In this document: positions 49,401 through 55,229 of the stretch, in pieces
Position numbering within the stretch: position 1 is the first letter of the stretch
How the letters are laid out: each line of letters begins with the position of its first letter
From: Stictocephala bisonia
Taxonomy: Eukaryota; Arthropoda; Insecta; Hemiptera; Membracidae
Assembly (NCBI GenBank): GCA_035578905.1
Contig: JAQJVL010000518.1
Coordinates: 434,001-498,000, forward strand
Length of the DNA: 64,000 bases
Direction: 5' to 3'
Notes under the pieces: model-generated
Told to the model about the DNA's origin: nothing
Database searches by the model: none
What the model saw: only the letters and a program-made list of their open reading frames with translations
Made by a program: the position numbers and the translations under genes

Positions 49401-52140
49401 ACTGGTTTGCTTGTTAATCAAAGCAAAATTTTAAGAAGTCCATATTACACAGCACACATTTATTACAGCATAAGTTAAAAAAGTGCAAAAAAATGTGATC
49501 CTTAATCATTGTAGTACAACATATTTACTATTCAAACCATGTTTTTGGCGTTTTTCGAGGAGTGAAACAGACCCCGTAAAGGGCTTTCTATGGTGCTGCC
49601 CTGGTGATCTATTCCGATTGATTTACAGTAAACCTCGTTTTATGCACACCAACCTTATCCGGATCAGCTGACCGATCCGATGGACGATGAAAATTTGTTT
49701 TCTAAAGTTGTTACACCGCTGTAGAAACATTAAACGCCATTCTCACATGGCAGCGCCAGCGATAAACTCATTACAGCCACGTTGCTTGCGTACAATCATA
49801 GACATGAACACGTGCAGGCATGATTCCCGGTACACAGAAAACTGTACAGTATTTGGTTTTGTTCATGGTCAATCCACACGGAGCGCTAGCATTGCTAGCT
49901 GTCATGTCGCACACTTTTTATTGTTTCTATTAGTTGCCGCTGAGATGCGTACGTAAACATTTAAAGTAGGGTTATGAATATGTAGAATATTGCCTAGTGC
50001 TGAATAAATATTTTCTAGTGTGACAGTAAACATTACCATTGATTTTACTATATAAATAGATACTCCATCCATATGGGAGAGTTGTGCTGCGCATAGCCCT
50101 ATTTCCTCTCTCTTTCGGACGCTCTTCTGACTCTCTCACTTCCCTACTCTTAACCCACTCTCCCATTCTCCAGACAGCCGCCCTGCCCTCTCCTTCCTCA
50201 GGTCCCACACACAAACAACGTCCTGCTTAGATAATTGTTTCCGTTATTCCATATTGCCAACGTTTATCCGGGTTCTCTGTTTTTATATTTGCTTGCATCT
50301 CTTTCGAATAATAAAGAATACTGTGTTGATACTATTACAGTAAAACTCAGTGTGACATTTATTGAATAAAGACATATTTATAACGTAATAAATTAAAACA
50401 CCATATTGATTTATTGATTATCACCATGTATTCGTAAATAGACACACTTGAATAGATCGCTAACTTATCGGCAATGCTGGCGATAATTACTGCTGATTTA
50501 AGTAAACATTTTGATATTATATAGCCCATCTGAAAAATCTTTATTTATTGCATTTTAACCATCGATTAGGTGATTAAATCGACTGTTGTACTCAAACATT
50601 AATTTTTTCATATTCGGTAATTGATTAAAAAATAAATTGTTTTCAAATCCAATCAATGACTCCCATTTCAATTATGAAATTAATCTGCAAATATTCCAGG
50701 AATATATAATATAGTGAAATATTAAAAGATGTGACATTATTTATTTCTTTGACAAAATAAATATTGCAATAGGCAAACCCAGGTGAGATTCAAATTTCAT
50801 GATAGGGTTAGAAAAAATCATAACAAAACCACTAATTTACTTCTATACGATAAAAATAGTTTTCATCTTATGGCCTGATTCAGACAATCTGTGTATAGGC
50901 ATTTAATTTAAAATAGCATTATTTTTAATTTTATTATAAACGTCTGTTTTATTATTACTGTCTGTAACATTAACATATTATTTGGTTCCAAGTAATTGCA
51001 TGATTGTTTGTAAAATATTTCATTGTTTGATGAATGGTCAGTTTTTATTATTTTTTTTTTTTTCGGAATCATGAAGAGTAGTAACTTTATTATTACTTCT
51101 TGAGAAAAACAATCTCAATGTCAATTGAAATTGGTTAGGAAGTATTATCGTGAAAGAATATAACTAGACTACTGATTATTTTGATTCAATTTTCATTATT
51201 TTAATCAGGTTGAAATTATTATAAATGTTGTTAATGTCCCCCTTTCAAAAATACAGTTCTATAACATTGATTGAATCAGACCATTGTAAAAAGTATGTCT
51301 AAGGCGAATATAATTAAAGTTATCATATCTGGTTTTCATACACGTTTCTATTATTTTACTAGATGTGAAAGTATGGATAAACTGCAATTTATTCATATTT
51401 TCAATTTCTCTGGAAAAGACACTCTGGAATTACACTGGTAACACTTCACAAGTAGCGTGACCAGCAATAACATAAGAATTAACTAATTTTAAGTAACTAC
51501 ATAGTCTAAATAATAACAAAATAAACTATAGCCGCACTCTGTGGCGTTTTTAATTATAACAAGAAAATTTAACTGTATTAAAGTTAAGTTCAAGGTACCA
51601 CTGAACTTAACTTCAGGCTCTCAGAAAAAATGCCTTTGATAAAACTACTGTTTATTAAGTGAACTAAAACTGGTAATCTCATCAATTATATTTTTCAGTA
51701 AATGTTCATTAATTTGGTCAGAGCCAGTTATTTTTTAATTTTTTAAAAGCTTAACAATACTCTTAATTTCATCTAAATCTGTTGGAGTTATAAAGAAAGA
51801 ATGTGGAAGGGTATTGGAATGTACAAGGTCTGGACGGCTAGACTGGATTGCGATAAGGTGATTGTTTATCTTATCAATGACGGAAGGCTCACGCATAACT
51901 TCGCACGCGTTGGCACACAAAGCGTGCAGGGGTGTCCGCTATAACGTGCATTACTATTGTTTATTACAATATTATTTTTATGTTGCAGTGCATGGGTCAG
52001 CAGTGAGTTTGGTATCCACAGCGTCGTCTCTGTACAGCACACCTGAAGAGAAACAAGCTCACGAGCTGCGCAAACTGAGGCGAGAGCTGGGGGAGGCCCA
52101 AGACAAGGTGCACACACTCACCAGTCAACTGTCTACCAAC
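22411..52140 (+). CDS. sick: Neuron navigator (NAV/UNC-53/sickie) gene, eleven internal exons
   Basis: Navigators are large cytoskeleton-associated proteins that link microtubules and actin during neurite growth; they have serine-rich linkers, coiled coils and a C-terminal AAA ATPase domain. Here eleven exons (22411-22467, 23924-23996, 25633-25796, 27503-27666, 31191-31366, 32519-32759, 36247-36388, 37472-37498, 39975-40133, 43920-44029, 51989-52140) join in one frame, with every GT/AG junction phase-matched: 1,465 bases, about 488 residues. Diagnostic blocks: VVYRVVGSRSHIKK, VPPNFGYIKRS, VKVSGGTQTD, RLSRSNSIR, and the coiled-coil start EEKQAHELRKLRRELGEAQ then KVHTLTSQLSTN. The start codon and any N-terminal calponin-homology domain are upstream; the AAA domain is downstream. 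Assignment to the NAV family is from remembered family motifs and is strong; which paralogue is moot because insects have one. Confidence 0.9.
22669..22808 (+). mobile_element. tRNA-derived SINE (family A)
   Basis: The head TTGGCTCAGTGGTTAAGGC is a good polymerase III A box and GGTTCGAATCC (22713-22723) a perfect B box. The head's first 12 bases are exactly complementary to CCACTGAGCCAA just after the B box. The tail (GGTACTTCAC, AATAAAGTTCATG, CTGGCAAGTGAAGTT) ends in an adenine run. A second copy lies at 54831-54995. This is a SINE rather than a tRNA gene because the tRNA fold is not complete and the tail is conserved. Confidence 0.85.
22857..23033. mobile_element. Short inverted-repeat MITE-like element
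   Basis: GGCCCAACCACCTACCCATA plus CACATA on the left is mirrored by TATGTGTATAGGTGGGTAGA plus AGGGCC on the right, giving inverted ends of about 27 bases around 120 bases. I could not define a target duplication, so the superfamily is open. Confidence 0.6.
23104..23215. mobile_element. Fragment of a pogo-like element end
   Basis: After TA, CAGTAGAACTTGGATAATTT then GACACTCAATACTT matches a second fragment at 27747-27860. Only one end is recognisable in each copy. Confidence 0.5.
23280..23735 (-). pseudogene. Non-LTR RT C-terminal remnant in intron
   Basis: The minus strand gives ILGVKMDSNL, FADHVRYVYQQVVCRLKVMY, then AKLKIVQAMIFPIIYYALQV and EYSLLRIAVFFRLFY in shifting frames. These are the post-YADD and thumb regions of jockey-type RT. 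It is antisense to the navigator gene and broken by many stops. Confidence 0.68.
23924..23996 (+). CDS. sick: Navigator exon b (73 nt)
   Basis: Acceptor TTTTTGTTTTTAG, donor TTTAAG then GTAATG. The reading after the split codon is KESKRGDAVSDEIKNLSDEV then NHFK, ending at a codon boundary. The other two frames contain stops. Confidence 0.75.
24000..25632 (+). other. Intron with decayed tandem units
   Basis: No gene inside. A unit containing TTTTTGTTTGGGAAAG and a GCTCCCTGCTCT-like segment recurs at about 24842, 24948 and 25033, spaced 85-105 bases, each followed by an AATAAAT stretch. A patch near 24685-24790 (CCGAGGTATCGGGTGTAATG) is GC-richer and unidentified. Confidence 0.45.
25633..25796 (+). 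CDS. sick: Navigator exon c (164 nt)
   Basis: The acceptor is TGGTGTAG: its own TAG would be an in-frame stop, so the exon cannot start earlier, and only this AG keeps phase with exon b. The reading is RGAVTGPGGSSRGGPFDAPL then SPPEPQPVVYRVVGSRSHIK then KADSSQQTENSAF plus split codon AG. The donor is CTTCAG then GTATGT. The pyrimidine tract is weak, so the exact start is slightly uncertain. Proline/serine-rich, as expected of the linker. Confidence 0.8.
26038..26132. repeat. Imperfect tandem repeat
   Basis: Three units built on CTTGTATTATAATATATTTG recur at roughly 35-45 base spacing within the intron. Confidence 0.55.
26935..27212. repeat. Diverged tandem duplication of about 147 bases
   Basis: Both units share TAATATAA, CAATAAAATAAAAATRA, TAATAGTAATTGTTATT, TTAATAAGATG and GTAATTGTTAGTAAACT-like blocks in the same order (units about 26935-27065 and 27083-27212). 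No coding potential. Confidence 0.75.
27503..27666 (+). CDS. sick: Navigator exon d (164 nt)
   Basis: Acceptor AATTGTAACAG; its first A completes AG from exon c to give Arg. The reading continues QVSSSQWKKYVDGVGAVGRV then PELSRHKTELDVGRKQRQ then PPHNGLQRKPDKKRIS. The donor is ATCAG then GTTTGT, leaving one base (G). Basic and polar, fitting a disordered linker. Confidence 0.82.
27667..29036 (+). other. Intron, mostly featureless
   Basis: Contains the pogo-like fragment at 27747-27860 and a TA dinucleotide run at 28366-28386. No coding motif recognised. Confidence 0.5.
29039..29849. mobile_element. pogo/Tigger-like MITE (family P2)
   Basis: TA-flanked. The left end is CAGTAAACCTCTTTTTATCC; the right end in reverse complement is CAGTAAAATTCGTTTTATCC. 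GGATTCCGG-like and ATCCGGATC-like motifs recur internally. The interior matches the copy at 49626-50010, for example CATGGCAGCAACGGCGATAA versus CATGGCAGCGCCAGCGATAA and GAGCGCTAGCATTGCTAGCT in both. No transposase visible. Confidence 0.8.
29852..31190 (+). other. Remainder of intron, no gene
   Basis: AT-rich; nothing recognised apart from the acceptor region ATTTTTTTAAG before exon e. Confidence 0.5.
31191..31366 (+). CDS. sick: Navigator exon e (176 nt) with the VPPNFGYIKR block
   Basis: The split codon G plus GA gives Gly. The reading is SKEELAPEDFSNGDRKGRES then KSKVRGVPPNFGYIKRS then INGNGKGEPRTAQVSAVPRT plus K. The VPPNFGYIKR segment is one of the most conserved short blocks of navigator linkers. 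The donor is ACCAAG then GTACAC. A second possible donor (CACAG then GTGTCT at 31343) lies inside. Confidence 0.88.
31670..32110 (-). pseudogene. Non-LTR retrotransposon C-terminal remnant (intron)
   Basis: The minus strand gives LYFSPIFTYKSETDIT, AIKRKTRRDRKRNEELRRG, SLRERVGRRD, RRLRWFCHVKRMEN and IRKNRPRWRGLEN in two frames. This is the post-RT pattern (TYxxET, RWFGHVxRM, RRRW.DDV) of RTE-type elements. Antisense to the host gene and interrupted by stops. Confidence 0.75.
32138..32181. repeat. Perfect-looking hairpin
   Basis: TACCGAAGTATCAAGCAC is mirrored by GTGCTTGATACTTTGGTA across an 8-base loop, with one mismatch in 18 pairs. It sits just outside the RT remnant. Function unknown. Confidence 0.7.
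32519..32759 (+). CDS. sick: Navigator exon f (241 nt) with GGTQTD
   Basis: Acceptor AATGTGCAG, donor ACTGCAG then GTAACT. The reading is VKVSGGTQTDLKSYSVGG then TSGAQLSASVRERLMQGSQS then LPKARTDTGSLSDSNYTELS then PYSAMYRHTTAYTASLPARA plus TA split. It is the most GC-rich exon and the clearest coding signal in the gene. GGTQTD and the SLSDSNY/YSAMYRH stretch match navigator linkers. Confidence 0.9.
32850..34180 (-). pseudogene. Non-LTR RT tail split by a TTAA MITE
   Basis: Right part (34180-33958): MWCYRRMLKIS-like, TNEEVLNRVG-like, then RRTAHFIGHINRHDSI. Left part (33006-32850): LKKIVEG-like, then LLRKTKTGVHEAGTT. Joining the two parts at a single TTAA reads DSILKKIVEG in frame, matching the family's usual DSLLKxxIEG. 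The insert at 33011-33953 therefore landed in this already truncated retroelement. Confidence 0.72.
33011..33953. mobile_element. piggyBac-type MITE with internal palindromic tandem repeats
   Basis: TTAA at 33007-33010 and 33954-33957. The ends are inverted: CCCTTTGAACCCCGG on the left and, in reverse complement, CCCTTTGAACCCTAGG on the right. Three units near the right end (33832-33864, 33875-33909, 33918-33946) share GACGATAAAATCGGCGCC-like sequence, each nearly self-complementary. No transposase inside. The frame of the interrupted RT proves the target duplication. Confidence 0.87.
34500..34762 (+). mobile_element. Probable retroposon 3' tail
   Basis: The block CAAAATTTCAGCTGAATGGG then TCCAGTAGTTTTTACGTGAT then GAGTAACACCACACACCCAC ends TTTTTATGTATTAGTAAGAT. 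This style of sequence is common at the 3' ends of insect LINE/SINE elements. Only one copy is in the window. Confidence 0.5.
34888..35064 (-). mobile_element. SINE (family C) with tRNA-type head
   Basis: On the minus strand the head GAGTGGCGTAGATAAGGGAC carries an A-box-like core and CCGGGTTCGGTCCGCG a B box. The body CCCGTGGTTCGGAAGTCACG then TAAAGCCGTTGGTCCCCAGG then TTAAGTGTTAGAGAGGGC follows. The body is shared with the 5S-headed SINE at 59965-60155, while the heads are unrelated. Confidence 0.8.
35508..36150 (-). mobile_element. Internally deleted mariner element
   Basis: TA-bounded; terminal blocks TAAAATAAGTACCGTTTTGG (left) and CCAAAACGGTACTTACTTTA (right) are inverted. The left terminal 70 bases match the right end of the element at 38539-39333, so the two belong to one family. 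Only about 640 bases remain. Confidence 0.8.
35583..36116 (-). pseudogene. mariner transposase remnant (N- and C-terminal parts fused by deletion)
   Basis: The helix-turn-helix region is clear: VIGFLNAKHVKKADIHRDIC then EDYGENTFSDRMAWKWVKAF. The frame then passes into CLNIGGSYVKK, which is the extreme C-terminal tail of the same protein. The catalytic DDD core in between is gone. An open 177-codon frame therefore survives by chance of an in-frame deletion; a DNA-binding-only product is conceivable but there is no evidence of expression. Confidence 0.75.
36247..36388 (+). CDS. sick: Navigator exon g (142 nt)
   Basis: Acceptor AATGTTTTTCTCAG, donor ATTAG then GTATGC. The reading after the split Ala is GLIEADSIESLPAQLHHRAS then LTHPRLMGPSSPSPSASNRL then SRSNSI plus AG. 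The RLSRSNSIR end is a characteristic basic/serine motif of navigators. Confidence 0.88.
37472..37498 (+). CDS. sick: Navigator microexon h (27 nt)
   Basis: Acceptor TTTGTTTTTCAG, donor CCAAG then GTAGAT. It encodes the nine-residue insert SYLRERTFP and enters and leaves in the same phase, so it can be skipped in frame: exon g ends AG and both this exon and exon i supply the third base. The short length and phase symmetry suggest a regulated, possibly neuronal, microexon; expression is not shown. Confidence 0.7.
37932..38489. mobile_element. Possible pogo-like element (low confidence)
   Basis: AAGTCTTGATTATCTGACGT on the left is loosely mirrored by ACTCAGATAAACAAGACACA on the right. The gap between them lacks a gene. 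The ends are too diverged to fix the boundaries. Confidence 0.42.
38539..39333 (+). mobile_element. Internally deleted mariner element
   Basis: TA-bounded with ends TGAGGCATGCTTTAAAAGTA and, in reverse complement, CAAGGCATGTTTTCAAATTA. The + strand contains the second half of a mariner transposase: LLHDSARPHITNQTQNLIQ then SFGWEQIDYPSYSPDLAASD then FHL. The last is the catalytic SPDLxxxD block. The N-terminal half and several reading-frame positions are lost. Confidence 0.82.
39975..40133 (+). CDS. sick: Navigator exon i (159 nt)
   Basis: Acceptor TTGTTGTTGCAG, donor TTCCAG then GTACTG. The reading is STKSEKLYPSMLQRSEEMDP then YYSIPYSLGPGSQHSSQPTS then PTPSQMSQGTLS plus split Arg. Serine/threonine/proline-rich. 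Length divisible by three with symmetric phase, so it can also be an in-frame cassette. Confidence 0.88.
40205..40485 (+). mobile_element. tRNA-derived SINE (family B variant)
   Basis: The central part GGGCTATTAATAAATAGC, then TTAGTTAGTAACAAACACTA, then ACCTACACTCATCACACTTA and a GGCGTAATGAATAA tail match the family B copy at 41282-41560. The 5' part (40205-40330) differs from that copy's tRNA head. Its reverse complement recurs at 40634-40735. Confidence 0.6.
40634..40735 (-). repeat. Inverted copy of the 40205-40330 segment
   Basis: AGTATTGGTCTGATTCTCAG then AGTCTCATGCCCAGCTCTCT match the reverse complement of the SINE variant head at 40205-40330, so the two can fold back on each other. 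Confidence 0.6.
41179..41238. repeat. 17-base tandem repeat
   Basis: TTCATTGTTCAATATAT is repeated about three and a half times in the intron. Confidence 0.88.
41282..41560 (-). mobile_element. tRNA-derived SINE (family B), full-length copy
   Basis: On the minus strand it starts ATTGGTCGGTAGCGTAGTTG (A box) and continues with GGTTCTCAGTTCGATCCC (B box), body GGATCAGCTGATAATCACCA, and a tail ATCTTGACGATCGGCGTCTT ending in an AATAAATAAAAA run. About 280 bases. Related sequence occurs at 11385-11463, 14989-15125, 40205-40485 and 62558-62625. Confidence 0.85.
42646..43596. mobile_element. pogo-like MITE with iterated sub-terminal motifs
   Basis: The right end reads ACAATGAGGTTCTACTG then TA; the left starts CAGTGTTTGAAGAGG after TA. 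Both halves contain many relatives of GTTATATTGAGGT (for example GTTATGTTGAGGT, GTTACATTGAGGT, GTTATATAGAGGT, GTTAAATTGAGGT), several per 100 bases near the ends. No coding sequence is recognised; a GC-richer middle at 42880-42960 is unidentified. Confidence 0.65.
43920..44029 (+). CDS. sick: Navigator exon j (110 nt)
   Basis: Acceptor TTTGTTCTCAG, donor GATGAAG then GTAATC. The reading is FNYPISPISASPSSHMISRT then YPYTGLMSKINSKDDE plus one base. It joins exon i through a split Arg and exon k through a split Val. Confidence 0.85.
44190..44221. repeat. TTTA microsatellite forming the retrotransposon 3' tail
   Basis: About eight TTTA/ATTT units; on the minus strand a TAAA tail typical of this retrotransposon group. 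A TA run precedes it. Confidence 0.85.
44559..45482 (-). pseudogene. ORF2 continuation: RT palm and thumb
   Basis: It starts at IPQGSNLGPLLFVIFIDNI and contains the catalytic LLYADDMKIF. It then has the GVALARKAKFKDLGVTFDEK block and C-terminal LYKLISGTIDDSGLLARINF up to the stop at 44559. It lies in a different frame from 45463-47400. The break falls directly before IPQGS, where a few bases seem to be missing compared with relatives. Confidence 0.85.
45463..47400 (-). pseudogene. ORF2: apurinic-type endonuclease and RT N-terminal half
   Basis: The frame opens near 47402 (YYQNVRGLRTKT) without an ATG before about 47313. Endonuclease motifs: VAVTETWLN (metal-binding Glu), ILGDFNLHIKG (GDFN), LDLVLSD and a DKYHPPLG in place of the usual SDHxPL. 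RT motifs: KRSVGPDGIPPFIFK, KLTKVIPIHKKN, NYRPVAILSTPAKLFE, HQHGF, VDVVYTDFEKAFDKVNY. It ends SSRL-stop at 45463 through a frame shift. It works with ORF1 in target-primed reverse transcription. Confidence 0.88.
47428..47470. repeat. AAT/ATG-rich microsatellite between ORF1 and ORF2
   Basis: Imperfect AAT trinucleotide run in the region just downstream of ORF1 on the minus strand. Confidence 0.7.
47544..48479 (-). CDS. Retrotransposon ORF1 protein (311 aa, coiled coil)
   Basis: Nucleic-acid-binding chaperone of the retrotransposon. Residues 20-125 are a coiled coil, rich in Lys/Asp/Ile/Leu heptads (KLDLIISELSKIKSDN, VKKKVNTLAQYSR). Residues 120-270 form a folded domain resembling the baculovirus-FP-like ORF1 domain of insect CR1/jockey elements (NCLEIQGVPESKSENI, AVHRLAPNSDKPDTPRHIIL, GKIFLRKAAGSP). 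No CCHC zinc knuckle is visible. The frame is open from ATG to stop. The tail (270-311) is low-complexity. Confidence 0.85.
   Translation of the reverse strand: MPDNKTARTTRSNSIPDVQSVDDKLDLIISELSKIKSDNATLKEDILTIKNDNKSFKDDITKTIDMCFEQMNEFKGLLNKTVSKVDAQSSHIDAIKSENIKLKQELIDVKKKVNTLAQYSRSNCLEIQGVPESKSENIMDIVIRVASVLGFKLEPYMIDAVHRLAPNSDKPDTPRHIILKLCSRLDVEELRRLASKKRGFSASNLGFSTKHSIYVNLSLSREMRMLWFEVRRFKKDNQYEFAWITNSGKIFLRKAAGSPALLIEDKSDLPSPRVTRGVKTNAPTAATVSSAPILTNNTADSSAPADENSNK
48746..49620 (+). other. AT-rich part of the navigator intron
   Basis: No gene, repeat pair or transposon end recognised. Confidence 0.5.
49626..50010. mobile_element. Second, truncated copy of pogo-like family P2
   Basis: It begins CAGTAAACCTCGTTTTATGC after TA and follows the 29039-29849 element for about 380 bases (ATAAACTCATTACAGCC, GAGCGCTAGCATTGCTAGCT). 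The right end is not found; similarity fades at about 50010. A possible decayed end (TTTATCCGGGTTCTCTG) lies near 50265. Confidence 0.72.
50011..51590 (+). other. Intron remainder with a pyrimidine-rich patch
   Basis: About 50090-50215 is rich in C and T (CTCTCTCTTT- and CCCTCTCCTTCCTC-like runs). Elsewhere AT-rich without features. Confidence 0.45.
51581..51613. repeat. Short inverted repeat
   Basis: AAGTTAAGTTCA and TGAACTTAACTT face each other across about 9 bases at the edge of an RT remnant. Confidence 0.7.
51600..51935 (-). pseudogene. Non-LTR RT N-terminal remnant
   Basis: On the minus strand: REPSVIDKINNHLIAI, SFFITPTDLDEIKSIVKLLK, then GSDQINEHLLKNIIDEI and TSFSSLNKQ. The KLLKNxxxxGSDxI motif is the entry to jockey-type RT domains. 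One stop lies in the middle. It ends about 50 bases before navigator exon k. Confidence 0.68.
51989..52140 (+). CDS. sick: Navigator exon k (152 nt), start of coiled coil
   Basis: Acceptor TTTTATGTTGCAG, donor ACCAAC then GTGAGT. The reading is HGSAVSLVSTASSLYSTP then EEKQAHELRKLRRELGEAQD then KVHTLTSQLSTN, ending at a codon boundary. Navigators continue after this point with an A-x-V-AAFEQSL segment, which I do not find in the remaining 11.8 kb, so the next exon is probably beyond the window. Confidence 0.92.
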
Positions 52141-52749
52141 GTGAGTACTTGTTGTGAAATATTCACCATTAGCTGAAATGTTTTCATTGATATGTGTGCC
52201 TTACCTTGGTAACAAACAGTTAAATATTATAAGAAACCTTATGTAGTATTTTATAATGTATGTCTTGTTAACTGAGAATGTATGTTATCTTCCCTGAGAG
52301 GTTAACTGACTTCATATCCCCTCCTAGCTTCTAAACTAATGCACTGATGGTAAAGTATAACCTATTTTTAAAAATCGGCTTAAGATTTCTTCTTAAAAAT
52401 TATGTCAGATAAGGAAATACACACTAATCAATAAGCTCAGTAGCTCACTACACGTAAGCTGTGTTTGTGAGCAAGTCATATTGCTGCTAATTCTCTTAAA
52501 ATAGGTGATCAATATTTCTTTACAAAATTGAAAATTCTACCAGACTCCTTTCACCACCACTCAGTGTCAAAAGTATTGAAGATAGTCTGATGACATCATC
52601 TTTATAACCAAAAATACCTTAATTAATTGAATAACAACAAACTGTAGCAATAGACAGGTTACTCAAGATATAAGAATAGTCAAGACAACTGTAAACATAA
52701 AATATCAAAAAGGCGGTGTTTGAAGACTAGTTTTCCAAAATCTAATTAC

Positions 52750-53220
52750 ATTAAACGGTGCTTTATGTAAAACAAATTAGCAGCCAATTACCTACTCTAG
52801 CCTCAACCCACCATTATAACACCAGAAGCCTTGATGACCATGCTTTTCCCTGTCACAGGTTGCAACTATTTAAAAAGAAGCCATTATATTCAGGACTTAA
52901 ATTCTTCCATCAACTCCCTATTAATTTAAGAAAAGAAAATAATATTAAGAAATTTAAAACCTATTTAAGAGAGTATCTGGTGAATAGATATTTATATTCA
53001 AGTGACAAATTTGTTGTAAAATAATTAATTTATTACTTTTTACTTAATATACTTAACATACAAAGTAGCTTCCTTTGTATGTTAAGTAGTCGCAAAGCAG
53101 GAAATATGAAATATATTTAATAATAACATATTTTAATGATATTTTTATAAAATTTGCAAATATTGACTACATTCAAATTGTATCATCTACTTCTATTGAA
53201 TAAAGGTGATTGTTGATTGA
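52750..53220 (+). pseudogene. Non-LTR RT C-terminal tail
   Basis: The + strand gives HHYNTRSLDDHAFPCHRLQL then FKKKPLYSGLKFFHQLPINL then KKFKTYLREYLVNRYLYSSD. This is the HxYNTR...KSPLYxGxxxYNxLP pattern that closes jockey/CR1 RTs. The non-coding tail includes the hairpin at 53051-53087 and ends near AATAAAGGTGATTG. Confidence 0.75.
53051..53087. repeat. Perfect 15-base hairpin in a retroelement tail
   Basis: ACTTAACATACAAAG and CTTTGTATGTTAAGT pair perfectly across 7 bases. Confidence 0.88.
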
Positions 53221-54133
53221 GCTTCAAATGAAACGCTTTATAAAGAAATAAAACCAGTTCGCCACAATGAAAAAGAACTGTATTTCACTTTTAGAACATT
53301 TAATGAGGACACCAGAGAATAGGATAAGCAGAAGAATAGTACAGAAATAATAGAATAGAAGAGCATTATCAGGTGGATATGATAGTGTTATAGATTATAG
53401 TTGAGGAGTTGAAAGGGAAGTCAGACAAACTGAGATTACTTCAAAATAAACACAGTCCAATATTTATTAAAATTAAGAAACAGACTGGGAAGGTTGATTT
53501 TGGATGAAGAAAAAGAGCACAATTCAAGCGGATAAGAAAGTATTGGGCCAAAAACCTATCCTATAGTGACTAAAGTGGTCTAATGTGGCCATAAAATAAT
53601 AATAATTGAAATGTATACAGAAACTTTAAAAAGATGAGTTAAAACATTGAGCTAACACTTGATTTGGCTTGTATAATTTATGTAGTATTTCATTTTATTT
53701 ATCATTTCTTTGTAACAACTTAATTAAGAAATGTCACAGAATCATTGAGGGGCTTCATTACGTAAGCAGGGAATCACTCTAATTGAATCAATACTGTTGA
53801 GTATCACAATAGTATTAGTCATGTCTCTGAAGGAAGGAAGGGTGGGGCACTGTTAGTCATGTGTAATCCAAGAGTGAGAGGGTGGTCTCTGTAATCCCAG
53901 AGTGGGAGGGTGGCCTCCGTTTTATATTAAATCAAATAACCCTCCTAAAATATATGTATATAACAAATCAACAGCATTCTGATCCCTTTTGTAATTTGTC
54001 AGAGTACAATGAAGAATTAATGTGTGCGTAGACAACATTGCTAATTTTTTTTTTCTTAACTGTTTGAATATCTTCTGGCTTAATAATTATACTTGAATTT
54101 CCAAAGACGTGTTTGTGAATATACATAATCATA
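53221..54133 (+). other. Spacer with a 28-base tandem duplication
   Basis: No gene. At 53863-53920 a unit starting GTAATCC(A/C)(A)GAGTG and containing GAGGGTGG is present twice in tandem. The rest is AT-rich. Confidence 0.55.
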
Positions 54134-54135
54134 TA

Positions 54136-55229
54136 CAGTGGAATCTCTTTAATCTGGCACCTTTGAAATCTTATTCTTGCCAGATTAAAGAGGTGTGGAC
54201 TATTGGGTTTTTTTTATAAATTAAGACTAATTAATTAATAAATCTACAACATTTGAGTAACAAAAACAACATTCTTATTATTATTAGAAAATTAACCTAT
54301 AAACGTTTTGTACATACAAAGTTACCTATTGACATAATATAAAATTAAATGAAGTTATAAGTACTACATATAGTGAACCAGACGTAAATGTCACTGAACA
54401 AATATATTAATGTGTTAATTACAATATATCAGAATTATAAAATTTTAAAATGCAGTATTAATAAGGCCTACTAAATGTAATTTGAATATTTATTCATCAT
54501 TTTGGGCATATATATTGTAATTCATAAAAAACTTACTATACATACTTTATTTTTGTTATGAGTCACATGTTTACATTTCAGTTTACCCTTTTCATTGCCT
54601 GCTTTCCGCAGTTTTAAAAACATTGGACAGAATTTTGCAAATAATTATAAAAATTAAAATATTACAGAGCTTCTATATAGAGTAATAAGTCACTTCGAGT
54701 AATAATATTAATTAATTACTTAATGTACACTTAACAATGCTCCATTCAACGCACATAAAATGTGTGATAAGGTATGACTGTAGTCAAACTAACAAAGGAA
54801 AATTGTGTGTTCTCATGAATCAGAACAATTTGCCGGCGTGGTGGCTCAGTGTATAAGGCTTCGGACTGTGGAGGGCAAGGTCCAAAGTTCGAATCCCCAC
54901 TCAGCCAACGGTCGGTACTTCACTTGTTTAATAAAGTAGACGCACAGGCCTGCAGGCCCATGTCAACTAGCAAGTAAAGTTTTAATTAAAAGAAAAAATT
55001 AGAAAAAAACAAAGGAGTGTAATTTAGCCTTTATAAATATCCTTGACTTTCGTCACATTTGTTCGGCAATCGCTGATTATAGGAGGAGTAGAGTGAAACG
55101 CAGTGTGTGTACATTGCATTGTGATTTTGAGAGATTTTTTTTCTTTTTTGAGTTTACAGTTGATGCAAGTGATGCGGGACTAAAGCAATTTCTGAACGAA
55201 CGAATGCCAGACTAAAGAAGTTTTCCTTT
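54136..55229. mobile_element. pogo/Tigger-like element carrying a nested SINE
   Basis: After TA the left end is CAGTGGAATCTCTTTAATCT then GGCAC. The right end, AATGCCAGACTAAAGAAGTT then TTCC, is its decayed mirror. An internal inverted copy of the same motif (TTGCCAGATTAAAGAGGTGT) lies near 54180. The SINE at 54831-54995 interrupts it. No transposase recognised. Confidence 0.65.
54831..54995 (+). mobile_element. tRNA-derived SINE (family A), second copy
   Basis: GCCGGCGTGGTGGCTCAGTG forms the A-box head, AGTTCGAATCCCCACTCAGC holds the B box, and GGTCGGTACTTCAC with the CAACTAGCAAGTAAAGTTTT tail match the copy at 22669-22808. It carries an extra GCACAGGCCTGCAGGCCCAT stretch not present there. 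Confidence 0.87.
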
